The notes: a model not told the origin generated them from the letters alone. Positions 31,881 to 44,035 are shown, counted from the first letter of the stretch. The stretch is 64,000 nucleotides of DNA from Oidiodendron maius Zn (GCA_000827325.1 KN832870.1:1240001-1304000), one strand, 5' to 3'. Numbers and translations are program-made.

Positions 31881-34452
31881 TTATATTGTCGCTCTTTTCG
31901 CTAGCCGAATGACAGGGCAGGCGTGCGGACTCAAAATTTCCTGCGCATCTTCGAACACTTCGTTAGATCCATCAGATGAATTCGTGGGAGAGTTAGGACC
32001 ATGAAGCCCGAGCATGCCTGCTTCCATCTGGCTCTCGATACTCTCTGCCGATCCTTGGCTGATCAGGAGCAGCAAATCTTCGAATACGTCGGTCAATTTT
32101 TTTGTAACGTCGATCCGCTGACGCAGTCGCGCCGAAAAGCCCCCCAAAACATAATCCTTGTCGAATTTCAATTTCAAATGGGTTGTTGACGCCAAGATGG
32201 ATATTGTTCGCAGATCAGCGTACTGCGCTACAAGGCTGAGAAGGTTGGGACCTTTCAGACGAGGACACTCACTGTACTCGTACCACCGATCAAGGAGCAG
32301 TTCAAGAACATTGTGATTATTGTAGATGATGGCAGTTGTCAAGGGAGTCCGCCCGTCTTTCGATGTAACATTGATATCAGCTCCGTATTCCAGGAGCAAC
32401 ATGGCATGGCTGGCACTATTGCCACGGGCAACCTGTAATAACGGAGTCACACCGTCAACGTTACTAGCTTCGATATCCGCATTGAAATCAAGAAGTGTCT
32501 TGATTAACAGGGGATCAGAGGCGTTTCGAGCAGCACAGTTAAGAGGACTACCGAATTTGGTCCCGGTTGGGAGTGGAGGATCCGGATTGGCGCCCGCTTC
32601 GAGGAGCAAACGGACGCATACTGTATGATTCTGATTCGATGCCAGCGTCAGTGGCGTATTCAGCTTTTTGTCCATCACGTTTGGGTCTGCCCCATAACTT
32701 AGCAAAGTTGTAACGGCTCGATCGTCTCCTCTTGCCGCGGCCCACTCCAACGCTGTGCGACCCGCTGCGTCGGGTACGTCAATATCATCTGGGTTCCTGA
32801 GAATCTCTTCCTCCAAGTCTTGCAGTGATAGCTTTAGAACAATTTTATGGATTGGGGCAAAATTTTGGTTTTCGATGAAATCACTCCCGGCTGCGATACG
32901 TCTCAGAATCTCCACCGTCCTCTCGGATACTCCTCCTCTTAAGATGAGATCGCAAGACTTATCGCTAGGACATTCATCATTGACTGAGATGGGTCTGACC
33001 TAGTATTAGTTGCGAAATAATACACAGCGTCGAAAAGGTACTACATACCTATAATCTGGATCGGCACCAGCCGATAATAGGAACTTACATGTCTCATATT
33101 GTTGGCCATATAAAGCCCACTGGGTCAGCATTCAGTATAAAGTTCAAGGTACAAAGATGGTGATGAAACCTACACGCAGTATTGAATATCCGCGGGTGCT
33201 ACTTACGTCCCGAGGAGAGGCTAGACCATATTTGAAAAGACTTTTCAACCCCTCGATGTTACCCTCCAGTGCGTAACTCACGCACTGAGCCGAATCTGGC
33301 ACTCTTCTCAATGTACTTAAAGCTATCTGCGGGCCGGCATTGGGTTGATAAGCTATTTTAAGCTGAATAATCTTTGACCAACAAAATTGAAGCGGAAACC
33401 AATACTCGACACTGAGATGAGAAGCCTGTGACTTATCACATGTGTCGAGATCGCAAGGTGGACTTAGCAATGGCATACCGGCATATTCGACGAAGAGTTG
33501 CCCCAGCATACGATCCATAAACCCTCGCGTCGTTGATCTTGTCTGGGAATGACATGCGCAAAGACAACCTTGCCTACAGAGAGTGGCATATTGACTGAGT
33601 CGAACTCCTACGGCTTCATTTTGAACTGGCGTCTGTGGGGCTCTATTCTTGCTAGTTGCTCGTGAATGTCGTCTTCGCGAGGGAGGCGGGCCCATATTGT
33701 AGAGTGGCCCGATTTGAACTAGTTGGCTAGCCTGGATCTGTGCTGATTGGGCTCTAAGCATTTCTTCCACTCTGCTGATTCGCTGATCAACGAGCTGGTA
33801 CGTCCCACTGACAGATTCCGTGGCGTCCTTGTTTTGTAAGGCAAGGCATTGCAAGAATTCACCCAACGAAGTGGTTTGATTCTGTATCGACTCGGTAGTT
33901 ACGGATAGGGCCTCAAGGTCCAATCGAACGCGCATCATCTCGCGACTTTGCGCAGTTAGCTTCCAAGACAAAACCTAAGTACAAAGTCGTCGAAGGGTGG
34001 GTAGAAGGGTACTCATACGAGTTAGATGCGCCAAATATGACGTTGAGGCTCGACTTGATGGCTATTATATCCTCCTGCAGGGCTTTCAGCCGTGGCTGTT
34101 CTTTTCGCCATAGGCCCGCGCGAAAGATCGTGGCATTGTTCCAGCTCGACGGGGCTGACAAGCTGTCGATGATGCATTTCAGCTCGTTTAATTTTACGTC
34201 TGCCTTCTTCAGCAGTTGTGGTATTGTGGTATGGTCTGTCTCCGCTGTCGGGAGTCGCGCGGAGGCCGTTTCTTCCGTGATTTTGGCGACCTGAATGAGG
34301 ACAACTTGAATATCCGAGACGTCGTTGCTCAAGGCGTGCAACCGTCCTGGCAAGTGCTTGCAAAGAGCCCGAAGATCGGCTAGAGCGCGTCCAATCTGGG
34401 CAGCCAGAGTGGCCACTGCAATCACGCTCGCCGTGACGGAGAGTGGATCCAT
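31881..34452 (-). CDS. Fungal_N (STAND N-terminal domain) - ankyrin repeat protein
   Basis: Spliced minus-strand model: 34452-34019, 33945-33174, 33119-33049, 32994-31881. It totals 2391 nt, giving 796 aa, with phases consistent and introns of 54-73 nt. The N-terminus MDPLSVTASVIAVATLAAQI is typical of the fungal STAND N-terminal domain (PF17111, Helo-like), followed by coiled-coil-like sequence, a variable middle, and ankyrin repeats starting at about residue 380 (YSILRWALYGQQYETCKFLL, then AGRTALEWAAARGDDRAVTTLL, DGVTPLLQVARG, DGRTPLTTAIIYNN). There is no NACHT or other NTPase between these parts. The family is thought to contain non-self recognition or signalling proteins. The ankyrin units here are diverged, unlike those of the NLR at 20 kb. 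It ends 66 bp from the GluRS fragment. Confidence 0.83.
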
Positions 34453-35018
34453 GTCGTCCGCGCTCGAGAGATCTCGAAGCACGAACAGATCGACCACTAC
34501 TTAGTCCGCAGACACGGCGGAGAATGATGTTGTGGGCAACTTGCGCACGGCGGATGATGTGTCTTTTGATGTTGAAGGTGATGCATTTCCAACAGTGATC
34601 GAAAATAAATAAAGAGGCGCAGCATTCGATCACGGCGTCTAGAAGTTGTGGTGTGGTTACACAAAAGCTTCATTAACCTTGTGTATGGCGGTTTCATCTT
34701 ACCAAGCTGGTTTTCGCGCTACGCTCGGCTGCAACGGGGCGGGACGAAGGAGCTGATGATTGAACGATTTGGACTAACTTAGGGATCTTGATTATGACAA
34801 ACTGATTCTACGTGACTTTGCAAAGTCACATGATCGAGGCAAATTCCTGAACATGTGACCTGCACCAGCAAACAGCCTTCTGAAACCAGCCTCACCAACA
34901 CACCTTGTTCAGCAAGCCTTGCCTCTGCTGACGAGAGAGCTCTACACTCAACCCAGAACGCCTACGCCCGCCTCGTGCCAGCCCGCTTTGCCCTGTGGTT
35001 CCCGTGGCTCCTGTGACC
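34453..35018. promoter_or_regulatory. Bidirectional intergenic region with an 18-bp palindrome
   Basis: Divergent promoter between the ankyrin gene and the class V aminotransferase-like gene. GTGACTTTGCAAAGTCAC (34812-34829) is a perfect palindrome; GTCACATG (34826-34833) and CATGTGAC (34852-34859) form an additional inverted pair. CATGTG is an E-box word bound by bHLH factors in fungi. Function is inferred only. Confidence 0.4.
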
Positions 35019-36460
35019 ATGGACTCACCACACCCTTCCGGCCCCGTCCCCTTTGGACGCGCGATGAAAAACGCCAATTTTAGTTTCGCAACGAACTACG
35101 TTCCATTGAATCATGGCTCGTTCGGCACCTTTCCCAAAAGCGTGAGAGACCGCCAACGCGAATTGCAGGATCTAGCCGAGGCCCGACCTGATACGTTCCT
35201 TCGATATACCTATCCGGAGTTGCTAGAGAAATCTCGCACCGCAGTTGCGCCTCTTCTTGGTGTGCCTGCCGATGACGTGGTCTTTGTTCCAAATGCAACC
35301 ACGGGCGTGAATACGGTTTTGCGCAACCTCATCTATCAGAAGGGAGATGTAATTCTGCACTTTAGTACAGTATATGGTGCGTGTGAGAAGACCATCGACA
35401 GCTTGTGCGAAACTACACCGGTTGAGAGGGCCTGCATTGCAATAAATTATCCGGCAGCAGATGAAGATATCGTTCGCAAGTTCAATGATGCGGTACGGAA
35501 TTTGCACAATGAGGGACATAGGGTCAAAGTCGCCATGTTTGATACGGTGCTTACCTTCCCTGGGGTGCGGTTTCCGTGGGAAGCGTTGGTGAAAGCTTGC
35601 AAAGATCTCCAGATCTTGAGCCTCATCGATGGTGCTCACGGAATTGGACATATTAGTTTGACACACTTGGGACGAGTTGACCCAGATTTCTTCACGAGCA
35701 ACTGCTACAAGTATGGAACCTGCATGGACTTCACCTCATTACTAATCCAGTGCTCAGATGGCTCTTTGTGCCCCGTGGCTGTGCAGTGCTCTATGTACCA
35801 GCCCGTAACCAGCATTTGATTCGCACCTCAGTGCCCACTTCCTGGGGATTTCAACCGCTCGCACGAAAAGGGCTTGTTTCAAGGGATGACGCGGCTTTTG
35901 GTGAGCTTTTCAAGAAAGTGTCCACCATTGACCCCACACCATATGTCTGCGTTCAAGAAGCGCTGAAATTCCGCGAGTTGATATGCGGTGGTGAAGCAAG
36001 GGTCAGGGAGTACTGTGAGTATATAGCCAAAACTGGAGGCAAGCGAGTGGCAGAGATTCTAGGTACAGAAGTTATGGAAAACGAGGCTCGAACACTCCAG
36101 CGCTGCTGCTTCGTGAATGTACGTCTGCCGTTTAGCATTACCGAGGGCGCTGCTTCTTACGACACTCATTTCACGCCGCCCAAACACGAGGAACAGGATG
36201 TGCGGAGCTCACAATCAAAATGTGAACTTGTGTACATCAGAGCAGCTGATGCCCCGAAAATCGCGGAATGGATGACCGAGAAATCTATCCATGACTATGA
36301 AACCATGATTCCAGTCAAGTTCTATGTAGGAGAAATTTGGTGCCGAATCAGTGGTCAGATCTACCTCGAATTAGAGGATTTCGAGTGGGCCGCATACAGG
36401 CTGAAAGAGATGTGCCAAAGGGTCTCAAATGGAGAATTCCAAGCCAAGGCAGGTTATTGA
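35019..36460 (+). CDS. Class V aminotransferase family enzyme (isopenicillin-N-epimerase-like / cysteine lyase type)
   Basis: Two exons, 35019-35710 and 35758-36460, 464 aa. The start is the first ATG in frame (MDSPHPSG). N-terminal LNHGSFGTFPKSV, then NATTGVNTVLRNL, LIDGAHGIGHISL and [22 protein letters not shown] follow the PLP-dependent class V fold; the Lys of CYKW (residue 231, split by the intron) is the expected Schiff-base lysine, and the Asp of LIDGAHG pairs with the PLP nitrogen. Fungal members of this group include hercynylcysteine sulfoxide lyase-like and epimerase-like enzymes; I cannot choose the substrate. The gene looks intact and shares its upstream region with the ankyrin gene. 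Confidence 0.88.
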
Positions 36461-38382
36461 GGAAAGCAGCTCCCCTATTACTTTCACAGCCGTGGCAGTA
36501 TTTGTTTGGGCTCAGTAATTGCAAACCTTTCGAGACTTGCCATGCACCCAAATAACCCACCTCGATCAACGTTACACCTTGCTCACCAATGGTTTCACTT
36601 GGAGTGTTTCGGAGATTTGTTCAGAGTAACTGATCGGAGGCTGAATCTAACATCTCCCATATTCTTTCTGTTTGCTGTGGGAATGACTTTTTCACGTGAC
36701 AACTTCTTTAGTACACCTCCATCTGTGTAGCGATTGGGTCTGCGGCTGTTTCGGGTCCTACTGCCATGCCCATATTAGAAGCTCTGGGAGCTCATCTTTA
36801 AATAATAGCTGGTTGTTTAACCGGAATCCTCAGCTGCAAAAAACCCGTTTCTGTTCGGAAATGTGAGAAGGGCTGCTTTATGGGCAGGCTTAGTGAGCTA
36901 AGGCGAGTAAAGGTGAGGCGAAGGCGGGAAGCAGGTGAGCAGTGGTGAGCCATATTAGACAGCGCCAGACTCAGCCTGAGCATGCATTAAGAGGCCATTT
37001 TAGCGCTCCAAAGGCACCTTTCCTTGTCTCGAGGCGCGGATCCCATTTTGGCCCCCTTATAACCCATATAATCCGCGCCGACTCTTGACCTCACCAAAGG
37101 TCTGTTTCCGTCTTTAAACCCGAGAAACCGCTGCTCTGCCCTGAGCCGAGCCTTGAGCATAGTAAGTCAGCTGGATCCTTTTTGGCACCCTTGAGAATTG
37201 GTTACAATTTCCATGTTGTCTATATATAGAATTTAGCAAATACATGGATCTGATAATGATTCTTCAAAGAAAGTCTTTTTCCATCTGGTGCAATATGCAA
37301 CCAAGATGACATTCTTTTTAATTCTTTGCTGTTCTTCAGAGTCTCCTTCTTGCTTGTAATGGTCACTCCTTTAAATAGTCTGCATTTTGAAGGAGATTCT
37401 CATTATCATTCAGTTGTCTGAATGCTGTTGTCTTGTTCATGTGCGGGGCAATATCTTCGAAATTCACGGTGGCCTTGAGCACTGGCCGTGAATATAGAGA
37501 CCTGGAGCACAGGTTTGAGGTTCTCAAAATCCCATTTATTGCCAAGGCAAGCTGATAGCCGTTGTAAGGTTACAATCGCCACGCCGAGGGCCGAGCAGCA
37601 ACAGATAGGGATAGTCGTATTGGAACTGTTCACGCCCACTTGCCCGTTTGAAACTCACTTGGTTGAAGCAGCAGCATCTTACGTCGCTAATCCTTTATGG
37701 CAGTGAGTTTCTAACCTAGATGACGACTATGCTAATCTTTCTAAGGAAAGGCTTACTGTATTGCTGCACAGAGCAGACGATATTACACGTCAGTATTATC
37801 ATAGCCTTAGAGAGGAGTTTCATCGACTTAAAGACTCGCCAAATCCTGCCCTTAGAGCATACTACCACTGGGGTCAATTGCTCGCTTCGCTCACTTATGG
37901 GCAGGTAGGCGCAACATACCCTTTAGTGAGAGTGATTTCTAAAGGTGGAGAGCACCCTAACACCCTTTCTTTAAATTCTTTATTAAGTGCCTTTATTATC
38001 TCGATGACGCGCCAGGTACATGTGATTAGTGCTACTCTGGTCTTCCACATAAGTTGATCTAAGATGATTGTATTTTGGAAATACGAACCATGTTCCGATG
38101 CAAATGGGAACGGAGGTATGCATCAGTGTTAATGCGTAGACTAGCTGTGTAGTCCTGTGTCATCATTAGGATAGAAATAGCAGATATCCCCCATAACCAT
38201 GGTCTACCTGCGATGGTATATTATTAGTACGGCCTCAGTGAAATCCTCAGGCCGCATTTCACGTGCGGCGGAACGCGGGGTGCAAAAATTACTAGTGTCA
38301 CCAAAGTGTGGGTCAACGGCAGAAAAATGACATTTTGTCTGTTCCTGCGATTCGTACTCAGTACTATTGTCCCTCTCACAAA
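36461..38382. other. 1.9-kb spacer with an unrecognised ORF and the ADE2 promoter
   Basis: The region includes a plus-strand coding-like stretch at 37488-38057: a 72-codon ORF, a possible GTGAGT..CTAAG intron, then ALRAYYHWGQLLASLTYGQV. I do not recognise it. Around 36880-36960 (minus strand) there are several CTCAC-type words spaced 10-12 bp apart; a similar pattern occurs at 61510-61610. A CACGTG E-box at 38260-38265 lies 118 bp upstream of the ADE2 start. Confidence 0.35.
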
Positions 38383-40263
38383 ATGTTTAACTCTCCTGTG
38401 GTTGGCCTCCTCGGCGGCGGGCAGCTGGGGAGGATGCTAATGGAGTCCGCCAACCGGCTGAATATCCAAATGAACGTTCTAGACAGCGAGAATGCTCCCG
38501 CGAAGCAGATCAGCGGCCACGACGGTCACGTTACTGGGTCCTTCAAGGACCGCGCATCACTGCGAGAACTTGCGGCCACGTGCGACGTGCTGACAGCGGA
38601 GATCGAGCATGTCGATACGTATGCGCTGGAGGAGGTGGCGCCGAGGGTGAAGGTGGAGCCAAGTTGGCGGTCGATCCGGATCATTCAGGATAAGTTCATG
38701 CAGAAGGAGCATCTGGCGAAGTTCAAGATCCCGCAGGCGGAGTATAGGGAGCTGGAGTATAATAGCCGGGATGAGTTGGCGAAGATTGGTGAGGAGTTGG
38801 GGTATCCGCTGATGCTGAAGTCGAAGACGTTGGCATATGATGGTCGGGGTAAGTGGGGGCTGAGGAATATACTTTGCCACTGCCTTTCGATTAAGAATTC
38901 ATAGCTAATACATATATATAGGTAACTTCAAAGTCAAGAGCAAAGCAGATATACCAGTGGCCCTCGAAGCTTTAGAAGACCGTCCTCTTTATGCGGAAAA
39001 GTGGGCCTATTTCAAAATGGTCAGTATCCTTGCTTCTCTTCAAATCAAAGTATCTAATACGATGCTCAGGAACTAGCTGTCATCGTGGTCAAAACGAAGG
39101 ACGATGTCTTATCATTTCCTACGGTGGAGACTGTCCAAGAAGATTCCATTTGCAAGTTAGTGTACGCTCCAGCGCGCAACATCTCCAGCAGTATCGACAA
39201 CAAAGCACAAGAACTCGCCCGTAACGCTGTGGCCGCCTTTGAAGGTAAGGGCGTATTCGGCGTGGAAATGTTCTTATTAGAAGATGATTCCCTCTTATTG
39301 TGCGAGCTGGCTAGCAGAATCCACAATTCAGGCCACTATACCATTGAAGCTTGCTCGCTCTCCCAGTTCGACGCTCACCTCCGCGCCATCCTCGATCTGC
39401 CCATCCCACCCAGCAGTCTTAACATCCGAGAACCCGCCATCATGCTTAACATTCTAGGTGGCTCGAATCCAGATTCCCATCTCAAAGTCGCCGATCGCGC
39501 TCTCTCAGTACCCAACGCGACAGTGCATCTCTATAGCAAAGGAGACGCCCGGCCAGGCAGGAAAATGGGTCACATCACTGTCACAGCGCCGACGATGCAT
39601 GAGGCTGAAGCTACCATGCAACCGCTCATCGACTTTATGGATGGGAAGACCCAGACTTCGAAACCACAGTCATCGATAGCCTCGTCACGGGCAACCATAG
39701 GTGTTATCATGGGGTCGGACAGTGATCTTAAGACTCTTGTCCCGGGACTCAAGATCCTCAAGGATTTCGGGATCGAGCCGGAGGTAGAGATTACATCCGC
39801 ACATCGCACGCCGGAGTACATGGCAGAGTACGCGTCGACGGCTGCGGCACGAGGCATTAAAGTTATCATAGCCGCAGCTGGAGGCGCTGCTCACCTACCT
39901 GGAATGGCAGCAGCGCATACCTCGCTCCCCGTAATCGGAGTCCCGGTTAAGGGGAGCCCGTTGGATGGAGTGGATAGCTTGTATTCTATAGTACAGATGC
40001 CCAGAGGTAAGTCCGATTCAAAAATTAATCTGAAAAGTGAGTTATGCTAATACCGCATAGGCGTCCCGGTTGCCACAGTCGGAATCAACAACAGTACCAA
40101 CGCTGCACTCCTGGCTGCTCGCATCCTCGGCGCGTTCGATCCCGCTGTGAAGAAGAAGGTCGAAGCGTACGCGGAGGAGGCGAAGGATGTGAACCTCAAT
40201 GTTAAAGGAACGAAAATGAGGGAGTTGGGCTGGGAGAAGTACTTCGAGCAAATGCAGAGTTAG
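38383..40263 (+). CDS. ADE2: Phosphoribosylaminoimidazole carboxylase (PurK-PurE fusion, ADE2)
   Basis: Four exons: 38383-38848, 38922-39019, 39070-40006, 40061-40263; 567 aa, the usual size for fungal Ade2. Residues 1 to about 370 are PurK (N5-CAIR synthetase, ATP-grasp): [74 protein letters not shown]. The remainder is PurE (mutase/carboxylase): [66 protein letters not shown]. It acts in purine biosynthesis, converting AIR to CAIR. The ATP-grasp segment normally reading NE(I/V)APRPHNSGH is [12 protein letters not shown] here, which is unusual. No frame break is present. Confidence 0.95.
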
Positions 40264-40476
40264 ATGTATAGATAAGAATGGACTAAAAGTTGTTGGAGTT
40301 ATGGGGAAATTGCATGTTGCATATTAAGTCATGTCGATGTTTCGCCAGAAGGGTGATCTTAAATGATAAAATTAGCTTAAGTTTCAAATAAGACACAACT
40401 TAAAAGTCATTAGAATCTAGTCTTTCCGATCATATACCCAGTGATAAATATCATAACTTGGCAGGTATTTGGCTGC

Positions 40477-42111
40477 TTATCCCTCCAAGAAGTCGCTAAA
40501 TACACTGTCCTCAAGTTCCTTGCTCTGCTTGCCAAGCCTATCAATATCCTGGACACTGAGCACTCCTTCCTCTGAAATATACGTATCAATCCATCTGGCT
40601 GTGATCCACTCGAAGTAAGCATTCTTCACCTCCACCTTGAAATTCAACTTTCGCTTTTCCTTTAGTTCCTCAAATAGTCCCTTCGGCCAGGCACCAATCA
40701 TCTCCGCCTCATCATTATACTCAACCTTGTCATGGTTTCCTTCAAAACTCGAAGCTGTTATCTTACCGGTATCAAAAGTAGCGATGACATGACACTTTGG
40801 ATTGATTGTCTTGGCGACGATGGCTGTGGATAAAGTGCCGATCTTGTTGCTCACATCGCCGTTTGGCAACACTTTATCGCCTCCAAGCACAAGGTAATGT
40901 GCATTCCTTGTGACAGCTGCCATGCTTGCATCAGAGACAATATCAACTGTGAGCTTATCTATCACATCTGGATCGAGTGGGAGTGCCGATAGGAGTGCGT
41001 TGACGAAAGATATCCCTTCGAAGTTGGGCCTTGATTCGAGAACTGAGAGTGAGACGTTGAATCCCTTTGTTGTGAGCACCAAAGTTAGACTCGATAAACA
41101 TCGAGCAATTGTTCCCGAAGACGACAACGTCACGATATTGATACGCGGTTCTTGACCTGCTCTCCCTTGGACTGGTTGTCTACTTTCTATAAAATCAACG
41201 AAGAACTCTGCGAGCTTCTCAAGGGTGTGCTTCTGGGCAGCGATCCTCGCCTCTATAGCTTCTTTAGCAATTTTCCTGGCTTCATTTATTGGAATTGTTA
41301 GTTCTGCAGAGGCTTCCATTTTGTTCCTCACGGCCTCCAGGGTTTTGAATAGCTGAGTCTCAATGGCGGCTGCCATGCTTGGCCTCCCATTCTTCGCCAG
41401 ATGCCAGGCCATCATCCTCAGTTCCCTCCAGAAATTTTCTGTTGTTTTAGATTTGCTAAGATCTCCTTTCTGCACAGACTTCAGCAGAATTTCAAGGGCT
41501 TTCCCCGCTAGTGCCTGAGCACCGCTCGCGTGATCATTCCCTAACTCTTGCAAACCCAGTTCTGTCTCATCACCAACAAGAATTCTGTGCATGCCAACCT
41601 CTAGTAAAGGAACATGGTTATAGTTTTCAAGGTCTAGCGGCTTCACAAACTTCACCTCAGTATGTTCCCAGTTGAGTTTGATGGGCTTTGCGCCGGGCTG
41701 CAGCACCCATGCAAAGGGATATACTGTCCATTCTGTTTTCAGCTTGTGGTCGATAAACGAAAACGGCTTGCCACGTCTGAGTAAACGGATATCTTCAGAT
41801 ACAGATAGAGTTGTTTCTTCCAATATTTCACGCTGAGCAGCACTTTCTGGGGAGGGATCGCTGGGATCAATAGAGCCGGAGCAGACGGCCCATTTGCCAC
41901 TGTGTCATGCGATCAGCTGCATCATCCTTTACCTCCACAACGACGCAACTTCTTGTATAAACTTGGTTTGAATGGCTTACGGGTATGAGTTAACCTCTTC
42001 ACTGCGTTTGAAGAGTGCAAATGTGAGACCCTCTGGAGCCTGCGGAGAGGTACAGATGAAGGATGAGACTACAGCGCGTTGTCGGAGATTCGTATTCATG
42101 GCTCGAGACAT
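40477..42111 (-). CDS. Nudix - eIF2B-alpha-like fusion protein
   Basis: Two exons, 42111-41981 and 41899-40477, 517 aa, intron 81 nt. The N-terminal part ([30 protein letters not shown], then REILEE at about residues 67-72) is a Nudix-like domain; the Nudix box is recognisable though its glycine spacing is loose. From about residue 180 the protein resembles the alpha/beta/delta eIF2B and MTNA-type fold: [62 protein letters not shown]. Fusions of this type occur across Pezizomycotina with unknown activity; it is not the canonical eIF2B subunit. ADE2 and this gene converge, separated by 213 bp. Confidence 0.82.
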
Positions 42112-43169
42112 GGCTCAATAGATAAGATGTCCCTTTTTCATATGTGGTAGGTTTCGTAGTCTTCTCTTGTGGCGCCGTTGTACCAGCGATGCCGTCGATC
42201 TGGGTCACGTTTGTCTTCGCGTAAGCCTTGGTGGCCGGTTCATATTACACTCAGATGACTAGATCAAGTCATACAACAGATGATTGTTAAGTGATACTCA
42301 CGCCACGCATAACTTTAGTTACGTTAATTATCACTTACCCTTTTAGTCATTATACCCCTTTCGAATCCTATATGAATGGGACAGGCTACTCAAGGTACCT
42401 AATAAAGTCACATGACCATTTATTCTCTACCATAGTGTCAAGCGGCCGCTTATACAGTTGCATGCTTCTCTATGCCGAACTCTTTATGTAATAATCGGCA
42501 TTCGATGATATCGGCATTAATGGTTAATGCAGTATTATTCTATCGATGTTGAAGTGGATGTTAGCAATGTTTTAGGGTAGTAAACTTGCGTACAGACCAG
42601 TATATTAGGATATTATCATTAGAAATCATATAGGGCTAAAAGGATTCATATGAGCATAAGTGACATTCGCTATCTGTCTTAAGTGATGTGAGATGTTATC
42701 AAGTTCTGCCATCTTCGCAGTGAAATCAAGTGTGGCCTTGAAATCGACAAACTCCATCACCTTGGTGACTTTATCACCCTCTTATTAAGAGACAAGACAA
42801 AATTATAGTCGTCGCTATACCACCCAGCCGGTGTGTCTGCCAAAACTTCTGCTGAAATAACTCTTTTTGGCATCGATATCCTCTATCACCTCATGGATAT
42901 GAATATATTCATGTGGAATTAATAGAATAACGGCAAAAGACGTCATATTCCTTCAACTACCACCTTCATTCATTTTGCAGGTAATATCATGGGACAAATA
43001 TTAGCCCGACAGGTGACTGCTGCTTACTGACGGGACAGAATCATGCGGGGGAAACATTGGCAGAGATCCCTGAAATGGACCAGAACGCCAGAACGGAGAA
43101 TAGGCAGGCCGCACCTTTTAGGTGGGCAGAACTCCTGCAATATATATTGCGATTTAATCCCAATAGTCC
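42112..43169. other. Intergenic, AT-rich; upstream of the broken methyltransferase
   Basis: No convincing coding sequence up to about 42980. From 42989 to 43150 a short open stretch (MGQILARQ... and EIPEMDQNARTENRQAAPFRW) might be a decayed first exon of the methyltransferase, but it cannot be joined to it by a clean intron. Confidence 0.35.
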
Positions 43170-44035
43170 ACATATTTAGACAAGTCGATCAACAGCTCTA
43201 CTCGCAAAATACCGAAGGCGAAGAGTATCTCTGCAGAATCGGATCCGGCTATATCACAAACCGTCGAGGCCTCCCCTCGAGTCCTGAAATTGTTGGATGA
43301 GCTCCACGCCAAGTCCGAGCAGCAAGAGAAATATAATTTCTGGATAATACTCTACTACCGCCTAAAATATGCCCTCTTCCACTTCATCCTGCGTCGGGCA
43401 GACGTGACCGTGTCCTCCCTCGTGGATGAATATGCTCGGGAGCGTTTCGTCGCTTGAACGCAAGCTTGTATACCTCCTCGCACGAGCCCAGCAGGCACGA
43501 GTAATCGTTGAGGCAGGACCCAGCTATGGCGTCCCGACAACGTATCTTGCTCTCGCCATCGGACAGAATGCGAAATCTGCCGCAGGCTCGATTGCGAGAT
43601 CGGATCTCCTCAGAAAGGTCATTGCGACTGAGAAGGAGCCCACCAAAGCCACCCAGGCACGCAAGCTCTGGAGCTTAGCCGGTGACGAAGTCGAGCCATG
43701 GATCGAGCTCCGCGAAGGCGATTTGCTGGAGACCCTGAAGGAGAACCTTCCTGAAGTAGATATGCTCCTGCTTGATAGTATGCCCCACTCTCTTCATAGA
43801 ACCACTCGCAAACTCTAACAACACCAAACCAGTTTGAACCCCACTTGCTCTGCCCACTCTTGAGATCGTGAAGTCGAAGCTTCGTCACGGAGCCATTGTG
43901 ATAGCAGACAATACTGACTCCTCTCGCCGGGGCTACGCCAAATTCCTGGCGTATGTACAGGACCCAAGCAATGACTTCAGGGCAGTCACGGCTCCGTACA
44001 AAGGAGGACTGTGGGTAGGCGCATATCTCCCGTAA
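43170..44035 (+). pseudogene. SAM-dependent O-methyltransferase (Methyltransf_24-like), broken
   Basis: Readable pieces in order: ASPRVLKLLDELHAKSEQQEK, RKLVYLLARAQQARVIVEAGPSYGV (SAM-binding motif I, usually EAGTSFGVS), KVIATEKEPTKATQARKLW, IELREGDLLETLKENLPEVDMLLLD, then after an intron (about 43774-43832) TPLALPTLEIVKSKLRHGAIVIADNT and a regular end at 44035. Lesions: a frame change near 43452, no ATG in the first frame, and a TGA at 43835-43837 exactly where relatives have Trp in LLDIWTP. The intron boundaries remain sound, so decay is recent. Family: small fungal class I methyltransferases with no fixed substrate. Non-functional unless the stop is read through. Confidence 0.75.

Noticed and set aside
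33913-34633. Long Arg-rich ORF at 34633-34022 minus as a separate gene
   Set aside because: It is an alternative frame of the Fungal_N exon, which has clear homology and consistent splicing.
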